DNA of 64,000 nucleotides from Gelidibacter maritimus (lineage in GTDB: Bacteria > Bacteroidota > Bacteroidia > Flavobacteriales > Flavobacteriaceae): assembly GCF_014062315.1 (NCBI RefSeq), contig NZ_JACGLT010000008.1, forward strand, positions 1 through 64,000. The letters are read 5' to 3'. This document shows positions 36,135-45,845 of the stretch, one piece after another. A program made the translations under genes and the position numbers. The stretch's first letter is position 1. Every line of letters begins with the position of its first letter. The notes below the pieces were generated by a model. That model saw nothing but the letters and a program-made list of their open reading frames with translations. It was not told the origin of the DNA and made no database searches.

Positions 36135-36959
36135 ATGCAACAAATCATAAACTTTGTACTTAGGAACAAAACTTTTTTGGTGTTTTTGTTGCTTTTTGGC
36201 TTGTCTCTATTTTTTACAATCCAATCGCATTCCTATCACAAAAGTAAATTCATAAACTCTTCCAATTTTGTGACGGGTGCGGTTTATCAAACCGCCAACG
36301 GCATAGGCCAATATTTTAATTTGATCAAGGAAAACAAAGCCTTGCTTGAGGAAAATCGAATGCTAAAGTCCATAGTTCATAATTTGGATGTAGACACCAT
36401 ACGATCTGACTTTAAGGACAGCTTAAAATTGGATGCGCATTTCAAGTTTCGGACTGCCAATGTTTATAAAAACAGCTACTCACAATCCGCTAACTATCTG
36501 ACCATTAACAAAGGGAAAAAAGATAGTATTGAAGTTGATTATGGGGTGATCACGTCTCAAGGGATTGTTGGTATTGTTGAAAATACATCTCAAAATTACG
36601 CATCAGTATTATCAATTTTAAATACCCGCAGCCGTATCAATGCCCAATTAAAAAAGACCAATCATATTGGTTCGTTAGTATGGAATACGGAATCTCCTGA
36701 GTTTGCGCAACTCATTGATATTTCAAAGTTTGCGCCCGTTGCCATTGGCGACACGATCATGACCGGCGGGCAATCTACCATTTTCCCGAAAGGTATTTTA
36801 ATTGGTACGGTCAACTCGTATAATATTGACAGTGGCGGCGACTCGTATATTGTAAACGTCAAATTGTTTAATGACATGACCAATATTGGCCATGTGTATG
36901 TGATTGAAAACTTACAGGCCGCTGAATTAAAATCGCTTCAAAAGCCAAAAAATGACTAA
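36135..36959 (+). CDS. mreC: Rod shape-determining protein MreC
   Basis: MreC is an inner-membrane scaffold linking MreB with the wall synthases. The 274-residue product has an N-terminal membrane helix (about 10-28), a coiled coil (about 58-80) and a periplasmic beta-barrel region with DYGVITSQGIVGIVENTSQ and GDTIMTGGQSTIFPKGILIG. Length and order are normal. Its last codons overlap mreD by 8 bp. Confidence 0.93.
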   Translation: MQQIINFVLRNKTFLVFLLLFGLSLFFTIQSHSYHKSKFINSSNFVTGAVYQTANGIGQYFNLIKENKALLEENRMLKSIVHNLDVDTIRSDFKDSLKLDAHFKFRTANVYKNSYSQSANYLTINKGKKDSIEVDYGVITSQGIVGIVENTSQNYASVLSILNTRSRINAQLKKTNHIGSLVWNTESPEFAQLIDISKFAPVAIGDTIMTGGQSTIFPKGILIGTVNSYNIDSGGDSYIVNVKLFNDMTNIGHVYVIENLQAAELKSLQKPKND

Positions 36960-37458
36960 GTTAACTTTAAATTTAGCCGCTAGGTTTATCGTATTGGTTT
37001 TGGTTCAAGTTTTGATCTTTAACCATATCAATTTTTTGGGATACATCAATCCGTATATTTATATCCTATTCATCATACTATTTCCTGCAAACAACAACCG
37101 AACCTTATTTGTTTTCTTAGCATTTTTATTAGGTTTTAGTGTGGACGTTTTTTCAGATTCAGGAGGAGTCCATGCCGCTGCCTGTGTCACCTTGGCCTAT
37201 ATAAGACCTATCTTCTTGAAGTTTTCTTTTGGAACGATCTATGACTATCAATCCATAAAATTCAACCAAACCGATTTTAGCAGTAAATTCACCTATTTCA
37301 CCGCATTGATATTGATCCATCATTTAATTATGTATTCCTTAGAAATTTTTAACATTTCTAAAATAATTTTAATACTTCAAAAAACGTTATTCTCAGGGAT
37401 TTTCACTATAATACTTTGTTTGATTATCACCATACTTTTTAGCCCTAAACGTAAATGA
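36952..37458 (+). CDS. mreD: Rod shape-determining protein MreD
   Basis: A 168-residue membrane protein with about five hydrophobic helices, positioned exactly between mreC and the PBP2 gene and overlapping both (8 bp and 4 bp). Sequence conservation of MreD is low, so the call depends mainly on operon order and topology; the segment FLLGFSVDVFSDSGGVHAAA fits the family. Confidence 0.9.
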   Translation: MTKLTLNLAARFIVLVLVQVLIFNHINFLGYINPYIYILFIILFPANNNRTLFVFLAFLLGFSVDVFSDSGGVHAAACVTLAYIRPIFLKFSFGTIYDYQSIKFNQTDFSSKFTYFTALILIHHLIMYSLEIFNISKIILILQKTLFSGIFTIILCLIITILFSPKRK

Positions 37459-39398
37459 GAAAATTGCTACTGCTTTCAACGATTACTTTGGTAGGGTTGA
37501 TTTTTATTGCACGCTTATTTTATTTACAAGTGTACAATGAAGACCCTTACAACTTGCTGGACGACAATGCCATCAGGAAGGTTTATGACTACCCTAAACG
37601 TGGTTATATCTACGATAGAAATGGCAAACTATTGGTAGCCAATCAACCATCTTACGATGTGATGTTTATTCCGCGGGAAGTAAAACCATTGGATACTCTG
37701 GAGTTGTGCAACCTGTTAAATATCAGTAAGGAAGATTTTATTAATTTTTATAATAAGGCGTATCGGTATTCACCACGGCTACCTTCTGTTTTTATTCCAC
37801 AACTTTCTAGAATGGAATATGCGGTTCTGCAGGAAAAAATAAGGAAATACGAAGGGTTTTATATTCAAAAGCGATCGTTGAGAGATTATCAAACAACTAT
37901 TGGAGCTAATGTCTTGGGAGATATTGGAGAAGTCAACAATTATATTATTCAAAACGAACCCTATTACAAAAGTGGCGATTTGATTGGCAAACAAGGTGTT
38001 GAATTATCTTACGAAGAGGAGTTGCGTGGTGTTAAAGGGATAAAATTTATACAAAAAGACCGCTTCAATAGAGATATTGGCCCCTATAAAGAGGGCATTT
38101 ATGATACTTTACCAGAACCAGGAAAGGATATTAGTATTACCATTGATTCTGACCTTCAGGAATACGGCGAGCTTTTAATGCGGCATAAACACGGTGGTAT
38201 CATTGCTCTTGAGCCAAGTTCCGGTGAAATTCTTGCCATGGTATCAGCTCCTTCCTATAATCCCAATCTATTGGTTGGACGCCAACGATCTCGAAATTTC
38301 ACCAAACTTTACAATGATACTATTGCAAAACCTTTATATGACAGAAGCCTAAAGGCGCAATATCCTCCTGGATCTCCTTTTAAGGTGATGAGTGCTTTAA
38401 TAGGCCTCCAAGAAGGAGTAGTGACTACGCAAGATCAATTCTCTTGTAGACACGGTTATTATTTAGGCAGCAGACGGTTGACGGCATGCCATAGCCATGT
38501 GAGTCCGATATCCATGAATCAAGGTATTGCCCAGTCATGTAATGCATATTTTGTTAATGTCTATAGACGTATTATTGATAAGTATGATAAACCTTCTGAA
38601 GGGATGGATGTATGGAGCAACCATGTGAAAAGCTTTGGACTTGGCGACTATTTAGGCTATGATCTGAAGATTGGAAACAAAGGCCGAATTCCAGATGGAG
38701 CATTTTATGATAAGTGGTACGGCGAAAACCGCTGGTCTTCTACCTATAATATTTCTAACTCTATTGGACAAGGTGAGGTGGAGACTACACCCATTCAACT
38801 GGCAAATATGGTGGCCGCCATTAGCAATAGAGGCCATTATTATACGCCTCACATTATAAAAAGTATTGAAGGCGATACCATAGACGAAAAATACACCACG
38901 CCTAAGCACACCACTATTGATAAAGCGCACTTTGAACCTGTGGTACAGGGTATGTTTGATGTTTATAACACCGGTACTGCATATAATCTTCGCGTGCCTG
39001 GAATTGATATTTGTGGTAAAACAGGAACTGCCGAAAACTTTATGAGGATAAATGGGAAACGAACTCAATTGACCGATCATTCCATTTTTGTGGCCTTTGC
39101 GCCTAAGGACGATCCTAAAATTGCTATTGCTGTTTTTGTTGAAAATGGTTATTGGGGCAGTCGGTTTGCAGGGCGTATAGCAAGTTTAATGATTGAAAAA
39201 TATATTAGAGGCGAGGTCACGATGGAAGCCATGGAAAATTGGATTCTCACCCATAGTTTGGAAAACGAATATGCAAAACCATATTCAGGAAAAGAATTTG
39301 GAATTAACAGACAATCCGCGCTGCAGGTTATTGACAGGATAACCAAAGACACTGTTATAAATCCGGTAAGCACGCGTAAATCACCATTTAACCAATAA
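37455..39398 (+). CDS. mrdA: Penicillin-binding protein 2 (elongasome transpeptidase)
   Basis: PBP2 cross-links peptidoglycan during rod elongation together with RodA. The 647-residue product has an N-terminal membrane anchor (about 4-21), the dimerisation/pedestal region (YPKRGYIYDRNGKLLVANQP), and a transpeptidase domain with SxxK in PGSPFKVM (about residue 310), SxN in AQSCNAYF and KTG in GKTGTAEN (about 519). All catalytic motifs are intact. ATG overlaps the mreD end by 4 bp. Confidence 0.95.
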   Translation: MRKLLLLSTITLVGLIFIARLFYLQVYNEDPYNLLDDNAIRKVYDYPKRGYIYDRNGKLLVANQPSYDVMFIPREVKPLDTLELCNLLNISKEDFINFYNKAYRYSPRLPSVFIPQLSRMEYAVLQEKIRKYEGFYIQKRSLRDYQTTIGANVLGDIGEVNNYIIQNEPYYKSGDLIGKQGVELSYEEELRGVKGIKFIQKDRFNRDIGPYKEGIYDTLPEPGKDISITIDSDLQEYGELLMRHKHGGIIALEPSSGEILAMVSAPSYNPNLLVGRQRSRNFTKLYNDTIAKPLYDRSLKAQYPPGSPFKVMSALIGLQEGVVTTQDQFSCRHGYYLGSRRLTACHSHVSPISMNQGIAQSCNAYFVNVYRRIIDKYDKPSEGMDVWSNHVKSFGLGDYLGYDLKIGNKGRIPDGAFYDKWYGENRWSSTYNISNSIGQGEVETTPIQLANMVAAISNRGHYYTPHIIKSIEGDTIDEKYTTPKHTTIDKAHFEPVVQGMFDVYNTGTAYNLRVPGIDICGKTGTAENFMRINGKRTQLTDHSIFVAFAPKDDPKIAIAVFVENGYWGSRFAGRIASLMIEKYIRGEVTMEAMENWILTHSLENEYAKPYSGKEFGINRQSALQVIDRITKDTVINPVSTRKSPFNQ

Positions 39399-39402
39399 AT
39401 AG

Positions 39403-40680
39403 ATGCAGAGAGATTTTAGAGGGTTGGATTTTGATTGGATCACCATTGCTTTGTTTTTATTGTTGGTGGGTTTTGGATGGCTTAACATTATGTCTGCATC
39501 ACATACTGGTGAGGTTGTGAGCTACTTTGACATGAGCCACCCTTACGGCAAACAATCTATATTTATTATTTTCACTTTTGTTTTAATCATTCTCATCCTC
39601 GCCTTAGACGCCAAGTTTTACGAACGTTTTGCCAGTATTATCTATATTTTGTCCATGATTTCTTTACTGGGGTTATTTCTTTTTGGAAAAAATGTCAATG
39701 GCGCCTTAGGTTGGTATGGCATAGGCGGGATGACCTTACAGCCCAGCGAATTCGCAAAATTTGCAACATCTTTGGCTGTAGCGAAATATATAAGCGACCT
39801 TCAAACCAATATGAAAACACTGAAGGATCAGGTTAAGGCAGCGGGTATTATTGCACTTCCTGCTATTATAATCGTGTTGCAAAACGATACAGGAAGCGCT
39901 CTGGTTTATGTTGCTTTCTTCTTTGTATTTTACAGAGAAGGGCTGCAACAGATATACCTTGTCGTTGCTGTTTTTCTTGTTTTATTGGCTGTATTGGCCC
40001 TTAAATTTAATGTAGTTGTTGCTGTGCTTGTCGCTGGATTATTAATATTTGGACATCACTTTTTTGGACAAAAGAAGCGACCACATATTGTACAGCCTAT
40101 CGCCATTCTTTTACTCTGTTTGGCAGTGTCTTTTGGTATAAAATATTTTTACAATAACATCTTACAATTTCACCAAAAAGACAGAATCAGCCTATGGTTA
40201 CGCTTGGAAAATGATCCTCAAAAGCTTCGTGAATTAAAACAGACAATTTTATACAACTTGCACGAATCAGAAAAAGCAATCAGCTCTGGAGGATTAACAG
40301 GCAAAGGTTTCATGCAAGGTACAAGAACTACTGGTAAATTTGTACCCGAACAGCATACAGATTATATTTTTAGTACTGTTGGTGAAGAATGGGGCTTTTT
40401 GGGAAGTGCACTTCTAGTGATACTTTTTGTGGCATTACTGCTCAGGATATTATATTTAGCCGAATTACAAAAATCACAATTTAGTAGGGTTTATGGCTAT
40501 TGTGTAGCCTCCATTCTGTTTTTCCATTTCTTGATCAATATAGGCATGGTGATGGGCCTGATACCGACCATCGGGATTCCACTTCCGTTTTTTAGCTATG
40601 GGGGCTCTGCACTTTGGGCATTCACCATTTTACTGTTTATTTTTATAAAATTAGATTCGAATAGGATTAATGAATGGTAG
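39403..40680 (+). CDS. rodA: Peptidoglycan glycosyltransferase RodA
   Basis: RodA is the SEDS polymerase that works with PBP2 in lateral wall growth. The 425-residue product has about ten membrane helices and SEDS hallmarks: GWYGIGGMTLQPSEFAKFA (about residue 106), the catalytic-loop region EQHTDYIFSTVGEEWGFLG, and the end segment GIPLPFFSYGGSALWAF. Starts 4 bp after mrdA. Some Bacteroidota RodA proteins have an enlarged loop in the middle, as here (about 215-300). Confidence 0.95.
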   Translation: MQRDFRGLDFDWITIALFLLLVGFGWLNIMSASHTGEVVSYFDMSHPYGKQSIFIIFTFVLIILILALDAKFYERFASIIYILSMISLLGLFLFGKNVNGALGWYGIGGMTLQPSEFAKFATSLAVAKYISDLQTNMKTLKDQVKAAGIIALPAIIIVLQNDTGSALVYVAFFFVFYREGLQQIYLVVAVFLVLLAVLALKFNVVVAVLVAGLLIFGHHFFGQKKRPHIVQPIAILLLCLAVSFGIKYFYNNILQFHQKDRISLWLRLENDPQKLRELKQTILYNLHESEKAISSGGLTGKGFMQGTRTTGKFVPEQHTDYIFSTVGEEWGFLGSALLVILFVALLLRILYLAELQKSQFSRVYGYCVASILFFHFLINIGMVMGLIPTIGIPLPFFSYGGSALWAFTILLFIFIKLDSNRINEW

Positions 40681-41099
40681 ATTTTGACGGTTCAATTTTC
40701 TATGTTCTAACTTATAAAGCACCAAATTTCAACTCTTAACACCCACAAGCTATTCCACGATGGCTCACCGAGATGAGAAGTTATGAGTGGTTGACTGAGC
40801 GTTTATTTTGATACTTCCGCATGAATTTTTAATTTGAACGATAGGCAACCGGCGAAGCAAATTTACGGGAAAATCATCAGTAGTTTTTACACAGAATTTC
40901 ACAGAGATTTTCTTGACAAATCTTTGCGTCTATCCGCACGATCCGCGATGAAATCATTAATAAAGTCTACACAAATCAACAACTAAAATTCACAAGCATC
41001 AGTTTGCAATTTATAGATCTTACCATATCAATAAGATCACGAAGTCTTACCAAGAAATGATTTGCGTCTAAATAATTGATCTTCCAATATGAATCTCAT
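40681..41099. other. 419-bp intergenic region between rodA and valS
   Basis: No gene or RNA could be supported in this convergent spacer. It carries short stretches such as ACACAGAATTTCACAGAG and two copies of TTTGCGTCTA (about 40923 and 41053) that look like decayed repeat sequence. Neither gene end shows a clear terminator hairpin here. Confidence 0.45.
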
Positions 41100-43730
41100 C
41101 TACTTCAAATTGGCCAAGCTCGACTTAATGGTTTCTATTTTAGCCAAAGCGTCTGCTTCCTTGTTGCGTTCATTTTGTAATACCTGGGCAGGTGCATTGT
41201 TCACAAAACGCTCATTGGATAGTTTCTTTTGTACCGATTTCAGAAAACCTTCGGTATAGTTTAATTCGCTATTTAATTTTTTGACTTCTTCTTCCACATT
41301 GATAGCCCCCGAAATAGGAATAAAATACTCGTTGGAATGCACTCTAAAGCTTAAGGCACTTTCCACAGGATTGGTCACTGAATCCATTTTGGAAATATTA
41401 CCCATCTTTTCAATCACAAAATTATAGCGTTCCGATAATTTCTCATTATTGATGACTGCTAATTCAATACTATCCTTAAAAGAAATATTTTTATCTTTTC
41501 TGATGGTTCTAATTCCCGAAACCACCTCTTTGACCATTTCGAAGTCTGCAATTAAATCAACATCATAAGATTCAGCTTTCGGATATTGGGCAACAATCAG
41601 GGCCTCTTCTGGACGTCGTTGCGCAATAAATTGCCAAATTTCTTCAGTTAAAAATGGCATAAAAGGATGTAAAAGCTTCAAATTGGACTCAAAAAGTTCA
41701 ATAACACTTTTAAATGTTTTCGAATCGATGGGCTGTTGATATTCTGGTTTGATCATCTCTAGTAACCAAGAACAGAAATCATCCCAAATCAACTTATAAA
41801 TACCCATTAAGGCGTCAGACAAGCGATATTTACCATAGTGATCTTCGATCTCAGCCAAGGCTTGTTGAAACTTGGCTTGGTACCACTCCACCGCAATTTT
41901 AGAGGCTTCCGGCTGCTCTATTTCTACCACTTCCCATCCTTTGACTAATCTAAAGGCATTCCATATTTTATTTGCAAATCCTTTTCCTTGGTTGCACAAC
42001 TCTTCATCAAACATTAAATCATTTCCAGCAGCCGAACTCAACAACAATCCCACACGTACCCCATCAGCGCCATAATCGTCAATCAATTTTAAAGCATCAG
42101 GAGAATTTCCTAAAGATTTACTCATCTTCCGACGTTGCTTATCACGGACTAACCCTGTGAGGTAGACATTTTCAAAAGGTTTTTCATCACGGTATTCGTA
42201 ACCAGCAACGATCATTCGCGCGACCCAAAAAAACAAAATATCCGGACCTGTCACCAAGTCATTGGTTGGGTAATAATATTCAATTTCAGGGTTGTTCGGA
42301 TTCCTAATACCATCAAAAACAGTTATTGGCCATAGCCACGATGAAAACCAAGTGTCCAAAGCATCTTTATCTTGCCTTAAATCGGCTTGTGTGAGTTGGG
42401 AGTTATCCGATTTCTGCTGAGCTAATTTAAGTGCTTCCTCAAGACTTTCGGCCACCACAAAATCATCTTTTCCATCGCCGTAGAAATAAGCAGGAATTTG
42501 CTGCCCCCATAGTAACTGACGTGAAATATTCCAATCGCGGATATTTTCCATCCAATGACGGTAGGTATTATTGAATCGTTTTGGAAATAACTTTACCTCT
42601 TCATCTTCCAAGACCGCTTTAATAGCCGGTTTAACAAGATCTTCCATTTTCAAAAACCATTGATCAGAAAGTCTTGGCTCTATCACTGCTTTGGTACGCT
42701 CACTGGTTCCAACTTTATGAGTAATATCTTCTGTTTTGTCAAGAATACCCAAATCTCGCAATTCTTGGGTCACATCTTTTCTTGCCACTTCTCTATCTTT
42801 CCCTTCATGATGAAGACCAAAACTATTTAAAGTTGCATCATCATTAAGAATATCCACTACCATCAAATTATGTCTATCTCCAATCTCCTTATCATTGATG
42901 TCGTGTGCTGGCGTTATTTTCAAACATCCCGTTCCAAATTCCATATCCACATAATCATCGGCAATTATTGGCACAATTCTGTTACAAATTGGCACAATGA
43001 CGTTTTTGCCGATTAAATGCTGAAAGCGTTCATCATTAGGATTCACACATACCGCAGTATCGCCCAAAATCGTCTCAGGGCGTGTTGTAGCAATGGTTAC
43101 AAAATCATCCTGATTTTCAATCTGATACTTAACGTAGTACAATTTGTCAGTGCGTTCTATATGAATAACTTCTTCATCCGACAAGGTTGTTTTAGCTTCC
43201 GGATCCCAATTGACCATGCGATAGCCACGATAAATTAAACCCTTGTTATAAAGGTCAACGAAGACTTTAATGACGGATGCACTCATCTCATCATCCATAG
43301 TAAACTTAGTCCGGTCCCAATCGCATGAACAACCCAGTTTTTTTAGCTGCTCTAAAATGACCCCACCATATTCATGGGTCCAATCCCAAGCATGGCTTAA
43401 AAATTCTTCTCGAGACAATTTATTCTTGTCTATGCCCTGTTCTTTCAACTTGGCCACGACCTTAGCTTCGGTGGCGATTGAAGCATGATCTGTGCCCGGA
43501 ACCCAACATGCATTTTTACCCTGTAGTCGGGCACGGCGAATCAAGACATCCTGTATGGTATTATTCAGCATATGTCCCATGTGCAAAACCCCGGTAACAT
43601 TTGGAGGTGGAATAACAATGGTATAAGGCTCTCGCTCGTCTGGAACGGATTTAAAATACTCGTGTTCCATCCAATAGGAATACCACTTGTTTTCTACTTT
43701 GGTTGCGGAATATTTTGCTGGGATCTGCAT
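41100..43730 (-). CDS. valS: Valyl-tRNA synthetase
   Basis: Charges tRNA-Val. From MQIPAKYSATKVENKWYSYW the 876-residue class I synthetase has the HIGH motif as HMGH in PPNVTGVLHMGHMLNN (about residue 50), the editing domain with TTRPETILGDTAV, KMSKS in RRKMSKSLGNSPDAL, the anticodon-binding domain, and the C-terminal coiled coil typical of ValRS (LNSELNYTEGFLKSVQKKL). The frame starts at 43763, but a -7 promoter box covers that codon, so 43730 is preferred. Confidence 0.97.
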   Translation of the reverse strand: MQIPAKYSATKVENKWYSYWMEHEYFKSVPDEREPYTIVIPPPNVTGVLHMGHMLNNTIQDVLIRRARLQGKNACWVPGTDHASIATEAKVVAKLKEQGIDKNKLSREEFLSHAWDWTHEYGGVILEQLKKLGCSCDWDRTKFTMDDEMSASVIKVFVDLYNKGLIYRGYRMVNWDPEAKTTLSDEEVIHIERTDKLYYVKYQIENQDDFVTIATTRPETILGDTAVCVNPNDERFQHLIGKNVIVPICNRIVPIIADDYVDMEFGTGCLKITPAHDINDKEIGDRHNLMVVDILNDDATLNSFGLHHEGKDREVARKDVTQELRDLGILDKTEDITHKVGTSERTKAVIEPRLSDQWFLKMEDLVKPAIKAVLEDEEVKLFPKRFNNTYRHWMENIRDWNISRQLLWGQQIPAYFYGDGKDDFVVAESLEEALKLAQQKSDNSQLTQADLRQDKDALDTWFSSWLWPITVFDGIRNPNNPEIEYYYPTNDLVTGPDILFFWVARMIVAGYEYRDEKPFENVYLTGLVRDKQRRKMSKSLGNSPDALKLIDDYGADGVRVGLLLSSAAGNDLMFDEELCNQGKGFANKIWNAFRLVKGWEVVEIEQPEASKIAVEWYQAKFQQALAEIEDHYGKYRLSDALMGIYKLIWDDFCSWLLEMIKPEYQQPIDSKTFKSVIELFESNLKLLHPFMPFLTEEIWQFIAQRRPEEALIVAQYPKAESYDVDLIADFEMVKEVVSGIRTIRKDKNISFKDSIELAVINNEKLSERYNFVIEKMGNISKMDSVTNPVESALSFRVHSNEYFIPISGAINVEEEVKKLNSELNYTEGFLKSVQKKLSNERFVNNAPAQVLQNERNKEADALAKIETIKSSLANLK

Positions 43731-43760
43731 ACTTTGGTACTGTTTTTGTATAATAACAGG

Positions 43761-43768
43761 CAAAGTTA
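43761..43768 (-). promoter_or_regulatory. valS -7 element TAACTTTG
   Basis: On the minus strand TAACTTTG lies 30 bp before the chosen ATG and covers the alternative upstream start. It is exact for TAnnTTTG; the distal box is not clear. Confidence 0.6.
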
Positions 43769-43861
43769 CTTATATTTCTGTTTTTGTGAAATTATAAAAA
43801 CTAATTTTAACCCAAATGTAGATTCGCATTAAAACAGAATCATACCGTTCAACTAATATAT

Positions 43862-43892
43862 TTTGTGAAATGGTGAAAAGTAACTAATTTTG
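43862..43892 (+). promoter_or_regulatory. Promoter of the DUF1573 gene
   Basis: TTTG (43862-43865), 19 bases, then TAATTTTG (43885-43892): consensus Bacteroidota promoter 25 bp upstream of the ATG. A degenerate copy of the same stretch lies about 80 bp upstream. Confidence 0.7.
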
Positions 43893-43917
43893 ACCCCTAT
43901 CAATTTTAAAAATTAAA

Positions 43918-44346
43918 ATGATGAAAAATTTAATAGCATTTTTATTTGTGGGAATGTTAAGCATTTCTGCTTTTGCACAAGAAAAAGTAGCCAAAATTGA
44001 ATTCAAGACTGATGTTATCGATTATGGTACCGTTGAGAAAGGTTCTGATGGTGTTCGTGTTTTCGAATTTACAAACACAGGTAATGCCCCGTTAATTATA
44101 ACAAGAGTTAACTCAACTTGCGGTTGTACAGTGCCTAAAAAACCTGAAGGACCAATTTTACCAGGTCAAACTGGCGAGATACAAGTAAAATATGATACCC
44201 AACGTGTTAATCCGATTAGAAAGACTATTACGGTTTTGTCTAATGCCGATACCCCTACTGTTGCCCTTAAAATTAAAGGCGAAGTTGTTGATCCTGCCAA
44301 AACGAGTCTTTTAGAAAAAAGAGACCGAAGCATTATGGAACAATAG
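43918..44346 (+). CDS. DUF1573 exported protein
   Basis: A 142-residue protein with a signal peptide (about 1-21, ending SAFAQ) and one DUF1573 immunoglobulin-like domain. It has the family segments DYGTVEKGSDGVRVFEFTN, NSTCGCTVPKKP (the conserved CGC) and GQTGEIQVKYDT. DUF1573 proteins are very common in Bacteroidota and presumed periplasmic; no function is assigned. Flanked by its own promoter and a terminator, so it is a single-gene unit. Confidence 0.88.
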   Translation: MMKNLIAFLFVGMLSISAFAQEKVAKIEFKTDVIDYGTVEKGSDGVRVFEFTNTGNAPLIITRVNSTCGCTVPKKPEGPILPGQTGEIQVKYDTQRVNPIRKTITVLSNADTPTVALKIKGEVVDPAKTSLLEKRDRSIMEQ

Positions 44347-44365
44347 GTATTCCTTTACAAATTAA

Positions 44366-44397
44366 AAAGCTCTCATTTTATGGGAGCTTTTTTTTTA
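44366..44397. terminator. Terminator between the DUF1573 and aspartyl protease genes
   Basis: AAAGCTCTCA (44366-44375) pairs with TGGGAGCTTT (44381-44390), one G-U pair, followed by a run of T to 44396. The A-run on the other side (44364-44368) lets it also stop minus-strand transcription of the protease gene. Confidence 0.85.
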
Positions 44398-45723
44398 CAA
44401 CAAGCTTTCCAGTTTAAAGAGAAAGTTCATAATCACGTCATCCCTGTTAATTTTGAGTTTAATCCGTTTCCCTGCCTCACCTCTAAAAAACGTATTGACC
44501 TCTTGCAATTTTAGGCTATGGGTCTCCTTGTTATTGATGGTTAAAATAATATCGCCCAACATCAAACCTGCTCTTTCGGCAGGTGATCCAGGTCTCAACT
44601 CTACAATTCGGAAGGCGGGTTTAAGCGTAAATTTATAAGCTGCCACTACGGTAAGCCTCGATAATTCTTCTTTAGATTGGTTAGGATTAAATTGGCCGAG
44701 CTGTTCTCTTTCCTTGACAATCCTAACCCCATCTTGCTCTAACACAATGCCACTTTTATTGTATTCAAATGGGGCTTTAAAATGTTTGTTCTTTTTAAAA
44801 GAAACCTTTGTATTTGGGTAATCCATAATAATATTAAAACGCTTTAATAACTCCCCACCCATACTACCACTCCTTGCCTTGTACTTTCTTGCAAAACTTA
44901 CTGCCGCCGAATCTGGATAAGTCACGTTTAAGTTGCTTATGTGAAAGTCATTAATTGAAAACCGTTTTAATTTTGACCGTTTTCCATGAACACTGCCACT
45001 TAGTCCTTTTCCTAAAAAATCCATAAAGTAAAAGCCATCTTCTGGCACCAATCCCAACGAATCATTTTCAAACAACCACAGCGCATCACTTCCACCAGAA
45101 TCCATCAATAATTTTACGGGAACACGTTCTCCTTTCACTTCTACCATGGCGTCAATAAATGGCTTGTTGTTATAAAGTGTGAGATTTAAAGATTCACAAC
45201 GCCTACATTGTTTATACTTATAGATTTTAGGATCATTTAACCGGATAAATTTTGATCCATAGTTTATTTCAACAATAAAGTCCTTAAACAGATCATAGCC
45301 AATAATTCCATGGACCGGAATGCCCAACCTGGGGGTAAAGTTAATGGTCTCATCGGAGAGTATAAACACATCCTGATTCTCATTTATGGCGGCACCAATT
45401 CTAAAATTGTTTTTTGATGATTTTAGGGCTATTGTCGACGCTCCATCTCCCAAGCCTCTGAGATAAATACTTTCTACGTTCTTAAATTTCAGGGAGTCTG
45501 AAGAATTGACAATATTGAATAAAATTGGTTTGCTAACCCCCGAATCTAAAATAAAGGAAAATTGTGCTCCGTTAATTTCCACGGGAATAATAATGAGGTT
45601 GTCAATAAGTTCAAATTTGATCTTTGAACGTTTCGTTTGATCCAGACGAAAACCGCTCTGCGAGATGGACGGTCCACAGAAAAATAGGATGCATAAAAAA
45701 GTAATAGAGCTCTTAATCATCAT
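44395..45723 (-). CDS. Exported aspartyl protease-like protein with C-terminal PDZ domain
   Basis: A 442-residue protein with a signal peptide, two retropepsin-like lobes and a PDZ domain. The Asp motifs are FILDSGVSKPILF (about residue 60) and LLMDSGGSDALWLF (about 208), each DSG; HGIIGYDLFKDFIVEIN is the conserved segment after the first. PDZ spans about 365-440 (PGSPAERAGLMLGDIILTIN). Having two DSG motifs suggests an intramolecular pair, unlike viral retropepsins that must dimerise. Likely periplasmic; the substrate is unknown. The frame opens with a TTG at 45726, but the ATG at 45723 or 45720 is more likely. Confidence 0.83.
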   Translation of the reverse strand: MMIKSSITFLCILFFCGPSISQSGFRLDQTKRSKIKFELIDNLIIIPVEINGAQFSFILDSGVSKPILFNIVNSSDSLKFKNVESIYLRGLGDGASTIALKSSKNNFRIGAAINENQDVFILSDETINFTPRLGIPVHGIIGYDLFKDFIVEINYGSKFIRLNDPKIYKYKQCRRCESLNLTLYNNKPFIDAMVEVKGERVPVKLLMDSGGSDALWLFENDSLGLVPEDGFYFMDFLGKGLSGSVHGKRSKLKRFSINDFHISNLNVTYPDSAAVSFARKYKARSGSMGGELLKRFNIIMDYPNTKVSFKKNKHFKAPFEYNKSGIVLEQDGVRIVKEREQLGQFNPNQSKEELSRLTVVAAYKFTLKPAFRIVELRPGSPAERAGLMLGDIILTINNKETHSLKLQEVNTFFRGEAGKRIKLKINRDDVIMNFLFKLESLL

Positions 45724-45845
45724 CAATGACGCTAGCGTAATTACAATTTACAAATCTTTAAGTCCAAATTCCTATTTTTTAGATGATGATTTTCAAAATT
45801 CTTTGAGATAATTTTCAGAACTTTACCCTCTTAAACATTAAGCTC

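Noticed and set aside
40681-41099. tRNA or small RNA in the rodA-valS spacer
   Set aside because: No cloverleaf, T-loop or CCA-like end; only diffuse repeat-like sequence.
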